The notes beneath the pieces were generated by a model. It did no database searches and was not told the origin of the DNA. It saw nothing but the letters and a program-made list of their open reading frames with translations. Made by a program: the position numbers and the translations under genes. This document shows positions 36,536-45,998 of a stretch of DNA of 64,000 bases, one piece after another; position 1 is the stretch's first letter, and every line of letters begins with the position of its first letter. Source of the stretch: Nitrospirota bacterium (lineage in GTDB: Bacteria > Nitrospirota > Thermodesulfovibrionia > Thermodesulfovibrionales > UBA6898); NCBI GenBank assembly GCA_016214855.1, contig JACRMT010000004.1:248001-312000 (forward strand), written 5' to 3'.

Positions 36536-37690
36536 ATGAACCACCGTTTTCGCATAACAAAAGCGCATACCAGCATTACGCAGAAGTCGACCATCCAGAA
36601 GGCGATCGACTTCATACGGGAGACCGATCTCGAACCGCCCTACCTTCTGATGGACAAGGCAAAGGTTCGCCAGAAGGTCCATGCCATAGGCAAGAATATC
36701 CGAAATTCCGAGATCTACTATGCGGTCAAGGCAAATCCGGATATCGAGACCCTGAAGCTGATCAACAGTCTTGGCATCGGCTTTGAGATCGCCTCGGAAG
36801 GAGAGATGAGCGTACTCGAGTCCATCGGCGTAACGAGTGACCGGATGATCACGAGCAACCCTATCAAGACCTTCCGCTTTCTCAGGATGGCTGCAGAATC
36901 CGGCGTAGACTATTTTTCGTATGACTCGGAGGCAGAAGTCCTCAAGATGCGGGAATACACCCCCGGCGCAAATGTCTATGTAAGGCTTACCGTCCCCAAT
37001 GAAGGCAGCGAATGGCCGCTCAGCAAGAAATTCGGCGTGGAGGTTGAAGAGGCGGAGGAACTTCTTATACTCGCAAAAAAGAAGGGGCTCAACCCCGTCG
37101 GCATCACCTTCCATGTGGGATCGCAGTGCACGAACATGTACAACTGGAATTCTGCACTGGACAAGGCAAAAGACCTCTGGGACAGGGCTGAAAAGGCAGG
37201 CATAAGACTTTCTCTCCTGAACATTGGCGGCGGATATCCGATACGGTATACCAAAGATGTCGTCGGCATCTCTGTCATCGAAAAGAATATCAACAGGGCG
37301 ATCTGGCAGAAGTTCCCGAAAAAGACCCGTATCCTGATCGAACCCGGAAGGTCAGTGGTTGGCGATGCCGGCATATTCGTGACCAAGGTGATCGGCAAGA
37401 CCAGCCGCGGAGATGAGAAATGGCTCTCTGTTGATGTCGGCGTCTTCAACGGCCTCATGGAGAGCATCGGGGGCATAAAATACAGCTATGTTGTTGAGGG
37501 CTCAAAAGAGATCAAGAAATGGACCCTCGCAGGCCCGAGCTGTGACAGTTTCGATGTAATAGAAAAGAATATTCTTCTGCCTGAACCGGCCATCGGAAAT
37601 TATATTCTGATCCTTTCAAGCGGCGCATATACCATCTCCTACGCCTCTGAATTTAATGGCTTTTCCATACCAAAGACGATTCTTATCTGA
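36536..37690 (+). CDS. fold III PLP decarboxylase (ornithine/lysine/DAP type)
   Basis: A 384-residue alanine-racemase-fold enzyme. The PLP lysine is in IYYAVKANPD, the phosphate loop in NIGGGYPIRY, and EPGRSVVG plus the C-terminal GAYTISYASEFNGF active-site segment are present. The C-terminal cysteine of ornithine decarboxylase is in GPSCDSFDVI. Length and motifs fit bacterial ornithine/lysine decarboxylases more than diaminopimelate decarboxylase. It would supply diamine for polyamines. GAGGA precedes its ATG. It is alone, between the IS remnant and the heat-shock operon. Confidence 0.85.
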   Translation: MNHRFRITKAHTSITQKSTIQKAIDFIRETDLEPPYLLMDKAKVRQKVHAIGKNIRNSEIYYAVKANPDIETLKLINSLGIGFEIASEGEMSVLESIGVTSDRMITSNPIKTFRFLRMAAESGVDYFSYDSEAEVLKMREYTPGANVYVRLTVPNEGSEWPLSKKFGVEVEEAEELLILAKKKGLNPVGITFHVGSQCTNMYNWNSALDKAKDLWDRAEKAGIRLSLLNIGGGYPIRYTKDVVGISVIEKNINRAIWQKFPKKTRILIEPGRSVVGDAGIFVTKVIGKTSRGDEKWLSVDVGVFNGLMESIGGIKYSYVVEGSKEIKKWTLAGPSCDSFDVIEKNILLPEPAIGNYILILSSGAYTISYASEFNGFSIPKTILI

Positions 37691-37745
37691 AATTAAGGCT
37701 CTTTTCGACAGAACGCCAGACGGGCCTTTTTCGGCTGATAAACTT

Positions 37746-37769
37746 ATTGAAATTAATGAATATTTCAAT
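37746..37769. repeat. AT-rich palindrome before the hrcA promoter
   Basis: Perfect eight-base arms attgaaat and atttcaat enclose eight bases and a T run follows. It may be a weak terminator of the upstream gene or an operator just before the -35 box. Confidence 0.4.
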
Positions 37770-37774
37770 TTTTC

Positions 37775-37806
37775 TTGACACCGTCAGTACCTACCTGTTA
37801 GATTAT
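37775..37806 (+). promoter_or_regulatory. putative sigma-70 promoter of the heat-shock operon
   Basis: A perfect TTGACA (37775-37780) is followed at 17-18 bases by a weaker TTAGAT/TAGATT -10 box. The CIRCE element begins right after it, so repressor binding would block initiation. Confidence 0.6.
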
Positions 37807-37832
37807 TAGCACTCTAACTTGGAGAGTGCTAA
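37806..37832 (+). promoter_or_regulatory. CIRCE operator for HrcA
   Basis: A perfect consensus CIRCE: TTAGCACTC, nine spacer bases, GAGTGCTAA. It covers the ribosome site (GGAG at 37821-37824) and its last base is the first base of the hrcA ATG. HrcA bound here would repress its own operon; the RNA hairpin could also hide the ribosome site. Confidence 0.97.
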
Positions 37833-38863
37833 TGAGTCTGGACGAAAGAAGTGGACAGATATTACAGGCGGTTATTCAGCTTTATATAAGCTCGCCCGGA
37901 CCTGTCGGTTCACGGGCAGTAACCAAAAAATTTCCACTCGGTCTTTCATCGGCAACCATACGGAACATCATGTCCGACCTTGAGGAGATGGGGTTTCTGC
38001 GCCAGCCGCACACTTCGGCAGGACGCGTGCCGACCGATGTCGGATACCGTTTTTATGTTGATACCCTGTCGTCCGAAAGGGCCGACTCTGATGCCGAGCT
38101 CGTTTCTGAAATGAACAGAAAGCTTGATCTGCTCAGAAATGATGTCGATTCCTTCCTGGACAACGCATCACGCATGCTTTCGGAACTTTCTCATTATATA
38201 GGCATTTCCGTATCGCCGAATGCGAACAGGACCATCCTGAGCAGGATAGAGCTGGTGCCCTATCGGAAGAACCAGATCGCTGTTGTTCTCTTTGCCGACG
38301 AAGCGATCATCAGGAGCAAGATCGTTGCCGTAGAACAGGAAATGTCGCGGAGCGATCTGAACCGCCTTTCCGACTATATCAACGACCGGTTTTCGGGATA
38401 CTCTCTTGACGAAGTAAGAAAAAGCATTATCGAGGAGATATCGAACGAGCGCGTGCTCTGCGACAGTCTCATCGGCAGGGCAACGAGGATCTGCAGAGAT
38501 GTCCTGGCCATATCAGACAGTGATATTTTTATCTCAGGTCTGTCGGAGATGGTCAATCTCCCTGACTTCTGCGATATCGGCAGGATCCGGGGACTTCTGA
38601 AGACCCTTGAGGACAAACATATCATCCTGGGGCTTCTCGACAAGATATCTGATACTGACGGCACACAGGTCTTTATCGGTTCGGAGAACCCTCTGGACGA
38701 GATGAAACAGTTCAGCCTTGTGGTCTCTACATACAAAGAGGGTAACAAACCGATGGGCACCATCGGCATCATCGGGCCGACGAGAATGAACTACTCACAC
38801 GCAATTACACTGGTTGACACAACAGCCAGATTCATAACGGAAATACTCACATACAACAAATAG
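37832..38863 (+). CDS. hrcA: heat-inducible transcription repressor HrcA
   Basis: A 343-residue repressor with an N-terminal winged helix (about 1-75, PVGSRAV and SATIRNIMSDLEEMGFL), then a GAF-like domain and a dimerisation region with VRGL-type RIRGLLKTLEDK. It controls the operon hrcA-grpE-dnaK-dnaJ-rsmE that follows. The ATG at 37832 lies at the end of the CIRCE element with GGAG seven bases upstream. GroEL usually aids its folding; groESL is not in the window. Confidence 0.96.
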   Translation: MSLDERSGQILQAVIQLYISSPGPVGSRAVTKKFPLGLSSATIRNIMSDLEEMGFLRQPHTSAGRVPTDVGYRFYVDTLSSERADSDAELVSEMNRKLDLLRNDVDSFLDNASRMLSELSHYIGISVSPNANRTILSRIELVPYRKNQIAVVLFADEAIIRSKIVAVEQEMSRSDLNRLSDYINDRFSGYSLDEVRKSIIEEISNERVLCDSLIGRATRICRDVLAISDSDIFISGLSEMVNLPDFCDIGRIRGLLKTLEDKHIILGLLDKISDTDGTQVFIGSENPLDEMKQFSLVVSTYKEGNKPMGTIGIIGPTRMNYSHAITLVDTTARFITEILTYNK

Positions 38864-38874
38864 GAAGGTGCATC

Positions 38875-39483
38875 TTGGGAGATAACGATCTGGACAGAGA
38901 GAACGAAGACTTCGGAGAAGATGACATAGAGCTGGTCACTGACAGTCCTGGAGAAGAAACAGAGCAGCAGAAACCTGCTGTCAGTTCCGGAGCAGACGAG
39001 CTGAACAGCAAGTATTTACGGCTGTATGCTGACTTTGAGAATTACCGCAAGCGTGTCAATAAGGACAAGGAGGATCTTGTGCGATACAGCAATGAGTCAC
39101 TGCTGTATGAGCTCCTGCCGGCCATAGACAACCTTGAGCTTGCGCTGAAGCACGCCTCGGGAGAAATGAACAGCGGGCTGGTCCAGGGCGTAGAAGTGAC
39201 CCTCAAGGAATTGCAAAGGACACTCGAGAAGTTCGGTCTGGTCCGCATCGGGGCAATGGGTAAGCCGTTTGACCCTGCAGTGCATCATGCCATGTCACAG
39301 GTCGAGCGGACGGATATGGACGAAAAGATGATAGCAGAGGAGTTCAGGGCAGGATACAAATATCGCGACAAAGTGCTCAGGCCTTCACTGGTAGCCGTAT
39401 CAGTAAAAGCGCAGAAACAGCAGAATGAAGATGCAGAGGCATCGGAAATTAATAAACAGGATTCCATAGAGGAGGAACAATAA
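38875..39483 (+). CDS. grpE: nucleotide exchange factor GrpE
   Basis: The cochaperone that releases ADP from DnaK. The 202-residue protein has an acidic disordered N-terminus (1-40), the long helix ([20 protein letters not shown]) and the beta domain with [23 protein letters not shown] sequence. The start is a TTG with GGAAGG six bases before it. It lies between hrcA and dnaK as expected, one base before dnaK. Confidence 0.95.
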   Translation: MGDNDLDRENEDFGEDDIELVTDSPGEETEQQKPAVSSGADELNSKYLRLYADFENYRKRVNKDKEDLVRYSNESLLYELLPAIDNLELALKHASGEMNSGLVQGVEVTLKELQRTLEKFGLVRIGAMGKPFDPAVHHAMSQVERTDMDEKMIAEEFRAGYKYRDKVLRPSLVAVSVKAQKQQNEDAEASEINKQDSIEEEQ

Positions 39484-39484
39484 G

Positions 39485-41398
39485 ATGGGAAAAGCAATAG
39501 GAATTGACCTCGGGACCACGAACTCTTGCGTTGCAGTTGTACAGGGCGGAGAGACCGTTGTCATACCGAACCAGGAAGGGACAAGAACAACACCGTCGGT
39601 CGTGGCGATCACTGACAAGGGCGAGAGGCTCGTCGGTCAGATAGCAAAACGGCAGGCCATTACGAACCCGGAAAATACCATATTCTCGATCAAGAGGCTC
39701 ATGGGCAGAAAATACTCGGCACCTGAGGTCGAACACGCAAAGAAGAGGCTGCCCTACAAGATCGTGGAAGCAGCCAACAACGATGCCCATGTCGAGATCT
39801 TCGGCAAGAAATACTCACCCCCCGAGATCTCTGCCATGATCCTTCAGAAGCTGAAACAGGCTGCTGAAGATTATCTCGGCGAGAAAGTGACCGAAGCGGT
39901 CATCACCGTACCGGCATATTTTGATGACAGCCAGAGGCAGGCAACCAAGGATGCCGGCAGAATAGCCGGTCTTAACGTGCTCAGGATCATCAACGAACCT
40001 ACAGCAGCAGCCCTTGCCTATGGCATGGACAAGAAGAAGGAAGAGAAAGTTGCCGTGTACGACCTTGGCGGCGGAACCTTTGACATCTCGATCCTTGAGA
40101 TCGGCGAAGGGGTCATTGAGGTCAAGTCAACAAACGGAGACACCTATCTCGGTGGCGATGACTTTGACATCAGGATCATTGACTGGATGATCGATGAATT
40201 CAGGAAAGACCAGGGCATTGATCTGAAAAATGACAAGATGGCCCTGCAGAGACTGAAAGAAGCTGCTGAGCGGGCAAAGATCGAACTCTCTACCGCGACA
40301 GAGACCGAGATCAACCTCCCCTTTGTCACTGCTGATGCAACCGGTCCAAAGCACCTTCTCCTGAAGATCAAACGCTCCGAGTTCGAACAGTTGGCTGCTG
40401 ACCTGTTCGAAAACACCATCGGCCCCTGCAAGAACGCTCTTTCTGATGCCGGGCTTACTTCCGGCAGCATTGATGAAGTACTGCTCGTTGGCGGCCAGAC
40501 ACGGACGCCGAGAGTCCAGCAGACAGTGCAGGGCTTCTTTGGCAAGGAGCCGAACAGGACGGTGAACCCTGACGAGGTCGTTGCCGTAGGCGCAGCCATA
40601 CAGGCAGCGGTTTTGAAGGGTGATGTGAAGGAGGTCCTGCTCCTTGACGTTACTCCTCTGTCATTGGGCATCGAGACCCTCGGCGGTATATTCACCAAGA
40701 TCATCGAGAGGAACACGACAATCCCTACCAAAAAGAGTCAGGTATTTTCGACCGCAACGGACAACCAGCCTGCGGTCACGATCAAGATCTGCCAGGGTGA
40801 ACGGGAAATGGCAGCAGACAACAAACTGCTGGGCAACTTCGAACTCATCGGTATTCCGCCTGCACCGCGCGGCGTACCGCAGATCGAGGTCTCCTTTGAC
40901 ATCGATGCAAACGGCATACTCCATGTCTCGGCAAAGGATCTCGGCACGAATAAGGAGCAGTCGATCAGGATCACTGCATCAAGCGGCCTCTCTGAGGACG
41001 AGATTAAAAAGATGGTTCGTGACGCAGACGATCACGGGCAGGAGGACCATAAGAAGAAGCAGATGGCAGAGGCCAGGAACAACGCCGATACGCTCTGCTA
41101 TACGGTCGAAAAATCCCTGAGCGACTATGGGGACAAGGTCACTGCCGATGAAAAGCGCGAGATCGAAGAGGCCCTTGAGCACTGCAAGAAGGTCAAGGAC
41201 GCGAGTTCTGATCCTGCAGAGATAAAATCGGCTACAGACAAGCTTATGCAGATCTCGCACAAGCTTGCCGAGCATCTGTACAAGCAGACCGGGGCCGGGG
41301 CACAGCCTGGAGACGCGTCTGCAGGCCAGGGCGCAAAGCCGGCAGAAGAAGAGGTTGTGGAAGCAGAGTTCGAGGACGTTGACAAGGACAAGAAATAG
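39485..41398 (+). CDS. dnaK: chaperone DnaK (Hsp70)
   Basis: A 637-residue ATP-dependent chaperone. The ATPase domain (1-385) shows [28 protein letters not shown] and [13 protein letters not shown]; the peptide-binding domain follows from [14 protein letters not shown] to about 505, then the helical lid and an acidic C-terminus with [23 protein letters not shown] precedes the ATG. It belongs to the CIRCE operon. A hairpin after it could lower the level of dnaJ. Confidence 0.98.
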   Translation: MGKAIGIDLGTTNSCVAVVQGGETVVIPNQEGTRTTPSVVAITDKGERLVGQIAKRQAITNPENTIFSIKRLMGRKYSAPEVEHAKKRLPYKIVEAANNDAHVEIFGKKYSPPEISAMILQKLKQAAEDYLGEKVTEAVITVPAYFDDSQRQATKDAGRIAGLNVLRIINEPTAAALAYGMDKKKEEKVAVYDLGGGTFDISILEIGEGVIEVKSTNGDTYLGGDDFDIRIIDWMIDEFRKDQGIDLKNDKMALQRLKEAAERAKIELSTATETEINLPFVTADATGPKHLLLKIKRSEFEQLAADLFENTIGPCKNALSDAGLTSGSIDEVLLVGGQTRTPRVQQTVQGFFGKEPNRTVNPDEVVAVGAAIQAAVLKGDVKEVLLLDVTPLSLGIETLGGIFTKIIERNTTIPTKKSQVFSTATDNQPAVTIKICQGEREMAADNKLLGNFELIGIPPAPRGVPQIEVSFDIDANGILHVSAKDLGTNKEQSIRITASSGLSEDEIKKMVRDADDHGQEDHKKKQMAEARNNADTLCYTVEKSLSDYGDKVTADEKREIEEALEHCKKVKDASSDPAEIKSATDKLMQISHKLAEHLYKQTGAGAQPGDASAGQGAKPAEEEVVEAEFEDVDKDKK

Positions 41399-41416
41399 CA
41401 GCTCAGCATCGGCTCG

Positions 41417-41475
41417 AAGGGTTCAAGGGAACAGCACCTGCCTCCTGAAGTGCTTGCACCCTTGGACCCTTTTTC
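41417..41475 (+). terminator. attenuator-like hairpin between dnaK and dnaJ
   Basis: Arms 41417-41429 (aagggttcaaggg) and 41459-41471 (cccttggaccctt) pair at 12 of 13 positions and a T run follows. It probably gives partial termination so that dnaJ is expressed below dnaK. Confidence 0.6.
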
Positions 41476-41508
41476 ATGTATACTTTGAGATAAAATTATG
41501 AAGGAACT

Positions 41509-42618
41509 ATGGTGAAAGATTACTACGAATTGCTTGGTGTTTCCCGGGAAGTTACGCCGGAAGAACTGAAAAAGGCCTACCGGCAGCTTGCCATGAAACA
41601 TCACCCGGACAGAAACGCCGGCGACAAGATATCAGAGGACAAGTTCAAGGAGATCAGCCACGCCTATTCCATTCTTTCCGATCCTGACAAAAGGGCCCAT
41701 TATGACCGTTATGGGACTGCAGACGGTTTCGGTGCCGGTCAGGGACCGTTCGCCGGCGGAGCAGGGTTCGGTGATATTTTCGAGGATTTCTTCGGCGATA
41801 TCTTTGGCGGCAACTTCGGCGGACAGAGACGGCAGCGTGCTGCCAGGGGAAATGACCTCAGATATGACCTTGATATCAGCCTGGAAGAGGCGGTCTTCGG
41901 CACAGAAAGGGTGATCACGTTCCCAAAGCTCCAGAAGTGCGGGGAATGCAATGGAACCGGCTCTGAGCCGGACAAACAGCCTGAGGTCTGCAGCGGCTGC
42001 AAGGGTTCAGGCCATATCAGATATCAGCAGGGTTTTTTCAGCGTCTCAAAGCCCTGCGGCAAGTGCCACGGCACAGGCAGGTTCATCACGAACCCCTGCA
42101 AGAAATGCAGAGGGCAGGGATCCATACAGGAGCAGAGGACCGTTAATCTCAAGATACCGGCCGGTGTGGATGAGGGCTCACGGCTCAAGGTCGTCGGTGA
42201 GGGAGAACCCGGGATGAACAGCGGTCCGAACGGCGACCTTTATGTGATACTGGACATCCAGGAACATGCCATATTTAAGCGGGAGGGCACTGAGCTCTTC
42301 TGTGATTTCCCCATTTCCTTCACCAATGCAGCACTCGGCGCTGAGATCGAAGTGCCGACGCTCGACGGTTCCGCAAGGCTCAAGATCCCTGCGGGCACGC
42401 AGTCCGGAAAGATCTTCACGCTCAAGGGCAAAGGAGCTCCCCGGATCGGCAGCCAACAGCGGGGCAGCCAGCTTATTCGGGTCTTTATTGAGGTTCCGAA
42501 AAAGCTCTCGCAGAGACAGAAGGAACTGCTTGAAGAGTTTGCAGAACAGAGCACGGATGACAGCAATAAGAGCTTCAAGGACAAACTGAAGGATCTTTTC
42601 ACCGGGGTCGAGAGCTGA
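41509..42618 (+). CDS. dnaJ: chaperone DnaJ (Hsp40)
   Basis: A 369-residue type I J protein. The J domain (1-70) has HHPDRN (HPD), then a G/F linker (GAGQGPFAGGAGFGDIF), four CxxCxGxG zinc motifs (CGECNGTG, CSGCKGSG, CGKCHGTG, CKKCRGQG) and the two substrate-binding beta domains. It stimulates DnaK. It is separated from dnaK by 110 bases with a hairpin. Confidence 0.97.
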   Translation: MVKDYYELLGVSREVTPEELKKAYRQLAMKHHPDRNAGDKISEDKFKEISHAYSILSDPDKRAHYDRYGTADGFGAGQGPFAGGAGFGDIFEDFFGDIFGGNFGGQRRQRAARGNDLRYDLDISLEEAVFGTERVITFPKLQKCGECNGTGSEPDKQPEVCSGCKGSGHIRYQQGFFSVSKPCGKCHGTGRFITNPCKKCRGQGSIQEQRTVNLKIPAGVDEGSRLKVVGEGEPGMNSGPNGDLYVILDIQEHAIFKREGTELFCDFPISFTNAALGAEIEVPTLDGSARLKIPAGTQSGKIFTLKGKGAPRIGSQQRGSQLIRVFIEVPKKLSQRQKELLEEFAEQSTDDSNKSFKDKLKDLFTGVES

Positions 42619-42646
42619 CACCAGTTCAGTTCATTTTTTGCATCCC

Positions 42647-43375
42647 ATGACCAGACTTTTTCTCGACAGCGCCGTTCAGGCTCAGGGCGTAATCCATCTC
42701 ACCGGAGAAAAAGCCCGCTATTTATCCGCCGTCCTCAGGTGCAGGATCCATGATACGCTCATCGTAACAGACATCAGCGGCAATACCTATTCTGCAGAGA
42801 TCTCCGCGATAACGAAAAAACAGACGACGCTCGATATCATGGCCCCCCTCGATCACGATAACGAGTCCCCGATCGATATCATCCTTGTTCAGGGACTGCT
42901 CAGAGGTGAAAAGATGGACCTCGTGATCCAGAAGGCAACTGAACTCGGAGCAAAAGAGATCGTGCCGATGATCACCGAGCGGAGCCAGATAAGAGAGACC
43001 CGAAAACTTCAGCGCTGGCAAAAGATCGCTGAGGAGGCATCACGCCAGTGCGGCAGGAATATGGTTCCGCTGATCCGTGAGCCGGAAGCCTTTGAGATCG
43101 TGATCGCCTCCGATGGATTTCACAAAGGGATCATCTGCTGGGAAAAGGAAGGGGCGCCCTTCTCCACTGCCCTGGAGCTGTTGTCCGGAGAAAAACGGCT
43201 TGTCCTCTGCATCGGGCCGGAAGGCGGGTTTTCCGAAAAAGAGATCGGGATTGCCGAAGATAAAGGGTTAACGGTTGCATCACTGGGAAAACGAATTCTT
43301 CGGGCAGAGACCGCAGCATTGACCGCCGTCGGTCTTGTGCAGTATGTATGCGGCGACCTCTCAGGCCGCGAATAA
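42647..43375 (+). CDS. rsmE: 16S rRNA (uracil1498-N3)-methyltransferase
   Basis: A 242-residue SPOUT-class methyltransferase. The N-terminal PUA-like part (HLTGEKARYLSAVLRCR) is followed by the trefoil-knot domain with QGLLRGEKMDLVIQKATELG, GPEGGFSEKEI and LGKRILRAETAALTA. I chose the ATG at 42647; a TTG at 42638 is in frame. It follows dnaJ by 28 bases, a common order in which it is the last gene of the heat-shock operon. Confidence 0.95.
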   Translation: MTRLFLDSAVQAQGVIHLTGEKARYLSAVLRCRIHDTLIVTDISGNTYSAEISAITKKQTTLDIMAPLDHDNESPIDIILVQGLLRGEKMDLVIQKATELGAKEIVPMITERSQIRETRKLQRWQKIAEEASRQCGRNMVPLIREPEAFEIVIASDGFHKGIICWEKEGAPFSTALELLSGEKRLVLCIGPEGGFSEKEIGIAEDKGLTVASLGKRILRAETAALTAVGLVQYVCGDLSGRE

Positions 43376-43473
43376 CTGCTTCTGACAGCGAACCCTGTTT
43401 CGGCAGATCAGAAACAGACAAGGACGCCCTGCATCTGCTGCTGCCGGTATCCGGCTATGGCTCTTCGCAGATA

Positions 43474-43656
43474 TCATGGTGCGGTCCATTCCTCTTCTTC
43501 TTTCGGCCGCACATAAGCGATCCGTTCAACCGGGACCACGATCCAACCTGATTCAGACTCAAGATGGATCTCGTATTCGTTGATCTCAATAAGCTTCCCC
43601 ACATACAAAGCCTCTCCTGTTCCCACTTCAACGATCGTTCCGATCAGGTCTATCAT
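43474..43656 (-). CDS. small SH3/LSm-like hypothetical protein
   Basis: A 60-residue protein (MIDLIGTIVEVGTGEALYVG) that looks like a single small beta barrel, with KLIEINEYEIHLESESGWIV and VPVERIAYVRP. The strand pattern resembles LSm/SH3-type barrels, and an acidic EEEE patch ends it. It starts two bases from the stop of yihY, so it is probably co-transcribed with it. The function is unknown. Confidence 0.6.
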   Translation of the reverse strand: MIDLIGTIVEVGTGEALYVGKLIEINEYEIHLESESGWIVVPVERIAYVRPKEEEEWTAP

Positions 43657-43658
43657 GG

Positions 43659-44492
43659 TCAGCTCCTCACCTGTTTCTGGTTCCCTAAATTATGCACTAT
43701 TTCGGCGCCGATTAAAAAGATGCCTGATGAATAGAACATCCAGAGCAGGAACATGACAAAGGCCGTAAGCGGGCCGTAGATCTTACCCATTTGGGCCACT
43801 TCACTCACATACCAGCTGAATATATGCTTGGCGATCTCGAGCATGACTGTTGCGAAAAAAGCGCCGGCAAGGGCCGAAGAAATTCGCACCCTGGTCTTCG
43901 GCACCATAACGTAAAGCAGTGCGAACGAGCAGAGGATCAGGAAAAAGGGAAGAACAAAGCTGAGCAGAATCTTTGTTATTTTGCCGATCTTTATGCCGGT
44001 CAGGGTCGGACCAATTGTCTTGAGAAGCGGCACAAGCGAGGCAGCTGCGAAGGAAGCAAACAACAGGGCTATGAGCAGCGTCACGACCATCAGGGACACC
44101 AGCACCGAGAAGAATACATGCCGTTTCTTCTGTATTTTAAATATCCTGTTAAGGGCGGTCTCCATGGAGGCAAAGACCTGATAGGAAAGAACCCAGTAAA
44201 GCAGAAGGCTGAACTTCCCGAGCCCTTTGTATGAGATGATTTTCGTGAGGTCATCCGTGATATCCTGTGTAACGGTCGGGAAAAACCCCGTCAGCTTGGC
44301 AAGAAAGAAGTTGTAAAAATCAGGATACTGGCCAAGAAAATATCCGAATACCGTTATCAGGAACATACAGAGGGGCACAAGCGCCATCATGGTGAAATAG
44401 GACATGGAACCGGCAAGCATCAGCCCATTGTCCCTGAAAAAGTCCAGGAAGCTTCTGCCGATGAGTCTGATCATCCTCATACCAAGTCGCAT
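43659..44492 (-). CDS. YihY/BrkB family inner-membrane protein
   Basis: A 277-residue membrane protein with about six helices. It has the family pattern: an N-terminal DFFRDNGLMLAGSMSYFTMM segment, QVFASMETALNRIF in the middle and LTAFVMFLLWMFYSSGIFLIGAEI near the end. The earlier RNase BN label for this family is wrong. A transport role is possible but not established. It precedes the small barrel protein on the same strand and lies 26 bases from der. Confidence 0.88.
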   Translation of the reverse strand: MRLGMRMIRLIGRSFLDFFRDNGLMLAGSMSYFTMMALVPLCMFLITVFGYFLGQYPDFYNFFLAKLTGFFPTVTQDITDDLTKIISYKGLGKFSLLLYWVLSYQVFASMETALNRIFKIQKKRHVFFSVLVSLMVVTLLIALLFASFAAASLVPLLKTIGPTLTGIKIGKITKILLSFVLPFFLILCSFALLYVMVPKTRVRISSALAGAFFATVMLEIAKHIFSWYVSEVAQMGKIYGPLTAFVMFLLWMFYSSGIFLIGAEIVHNLGNQKQVRS

Positions 44493-44517
44493 TCAAAATG
44501 ATAACAAGGCGGCAAGG

Positions 44518-45834
44518 TCAGGTGCCTCTCTTCTTCGGCCTGATATGGATCTTCAGCGGCGTTCCCCCGAAGCCGAAATACTCGCGCAGTTTTCTTTCGA
44601 TATACCTGAGGTGCGCTTCTGTCACTGCATTGCGGTAATTCGAGAAAATGACAAATGCAGGGGGCTCAATGCCCACCTGGGTCATGTAGTACATCTTTAC
44701 GGTCTTTCCCTTATACAGGGGAAGTGATATCTGAGCAATGATCTCCCGGAAGAACCTGTTCAGTTCCCCGGTCGTGATCCGCTTCCGTCTTTCTTCTATA
44801 ATGACATCGACCACCGGAAAGACCTTGGTGATCCTTTTTTTGGAGACACCTGATATGGTGATAGCAGGCGCGTACTGCGCAAACCAGACCTTCCGGTACA
44901 GTTCAGGCAGGGCATTCTTGAAGGTCTCCTCCGGATCGGTAACCAGGTCCCATTTATTCAGGAGGAATATAACACCCTTATTGTAGTCTTTGACAATGCC
45001 CGCGATCTTCTGGTCCTGCTCAGTGATGCCTACGCTCATATCGAGAACAACAAGAGCCACATCGCACCGCTCAATGCTTCTGACAGCCCTTACCATTGAG
45101 AACCTCTCCAGCGAATACCCGATCTTGCCTTTTTTTCTGAGGCCCGCAGTGTCAATGATCACATACTTCTTTCCGTGAAAGGTACAGGTGCTGTCAATTG
45201 AATCCATGGTGGTTCCTGCCACCTCGCTCACTACCATCCGCTTCTTGCCTGTAAGGGCATTGACCAGTGTTGACTTCCCGACATTCGGCCTTCCCACAAC
45301 CGCTATCTTGGGGTAATCGGACTTCTCTTCGTGGTATTCAGGAAGCAGGGCGCCAAGGCTGTCCATAAAATCATCATATCCATAGCCCGTAGCTGCAGAG
45401 ACCGGATAAAGGTGATCAGCGCCTATGGCGTAGAAATCGTAAAACCTGTCATCCCTGACCGGTGCATCGATCTTGTTCACCAACCAGACGACTTTTTTCC
45501 CGGATGTACGGAGAAGGCGTGCCAGTTCCATGTCAGCAGGGGTAAGACCGTCTTTTCCGTCAAGGAGATGAACGATAATATCGCCCTCCTCAATGGCAAA
45601 AAGAGCCTGCTCCTTTGCCTGGGCAAAGATATCCTCAGGAGGATCAATATAGAAGCCTCCGGTATCGACAAGCATGTAACTCTTGCCTTCCCACTCTGCA
45701 TCAAGGTAGTTCCGGTCCCGTGTAACACCGGGGATATCCTCAACTATTGCAGAATGCGTTCCGGTCATCCGGTTAAAGAGGGTTGACTTTCCGACGTTCG
45801 GTCGGCCTACGATCACAACAAGAGGTTTAGCCAT
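44518..45834 (-). CDS. der: ribosome-assembly GTPase Der (EngA)
   Basis: A 438-residue protein with two tandem GTPase domains, GRPNVGKSTLFN (about 8-20) and GRPNVGKSTLVN (about 181-193), each with DTGG/DTAG and NKxD motifs (VNKIDA, LNKWDL), plus a C-terminal KH-like domain ending GTPLKIHIRPKKRG. It acts in maturation of the 50S subunit. Length is normal. It heads the der-yihY-small-barrel run. Confidence 0.97.
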   Translation of the reverse strand: MAKPLVVIVGRPNVGKSTLFNRMTGTHSAIVEDIPGVTRDRNYLDAEWEGKSYMLVDTGGFYIDPPEDIFAQAKEQALFAIEEGDIIVHLLDGKDGLTPADMELARLLRTSGKKVVWLVNKIDAPVRDDRFYDFYAIGADHLYPVSAATGYGYDDFMDSLGALLPEYHEEKSDYPKIAVVGRPNVGKSTLVNALTGKKRMVVSEVAGTTMDSIDSTCTFHGKKYVIIDTAGLRKKGKIGYSLERFSMVRAVRSIERCDVALVVLDMSVGITEQDQKIAGIVKDYNKGVIFLLNKWDLVTDPEETFKNALPELYRKVWFAQYAPAITISGVSKKRITKVFPVVDVIIEERRKRITTGELNRFFREIIAQISLPLYKGKTVKMYYMTQVGIEPPAFVIFSNYRNAVTEAHLRYIERKLREYFGFGGTPLKIHIRPKKRGT

Positions 45835-45998
45835 AGCGTTTATTGTATACTAAAAGCATGAATAAGGTTCATAAAGATGCCCTATAGCGCTACTGAGAGT
45901 TTTCAAACAGACTGCGGGAAATGCAACGACCTGCTTGATAAAATAGGGATAAATTGCTTATATTTTAATGAGTTTAGCCTCCTTTTGAGGCATGCATC

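Noticed and set aside
37694..37730. Terminator after the PLP decarboxylase gene
   Set aside because: The arms pair poorly with a long loop; the nearby AT palindrome is recorded instead.
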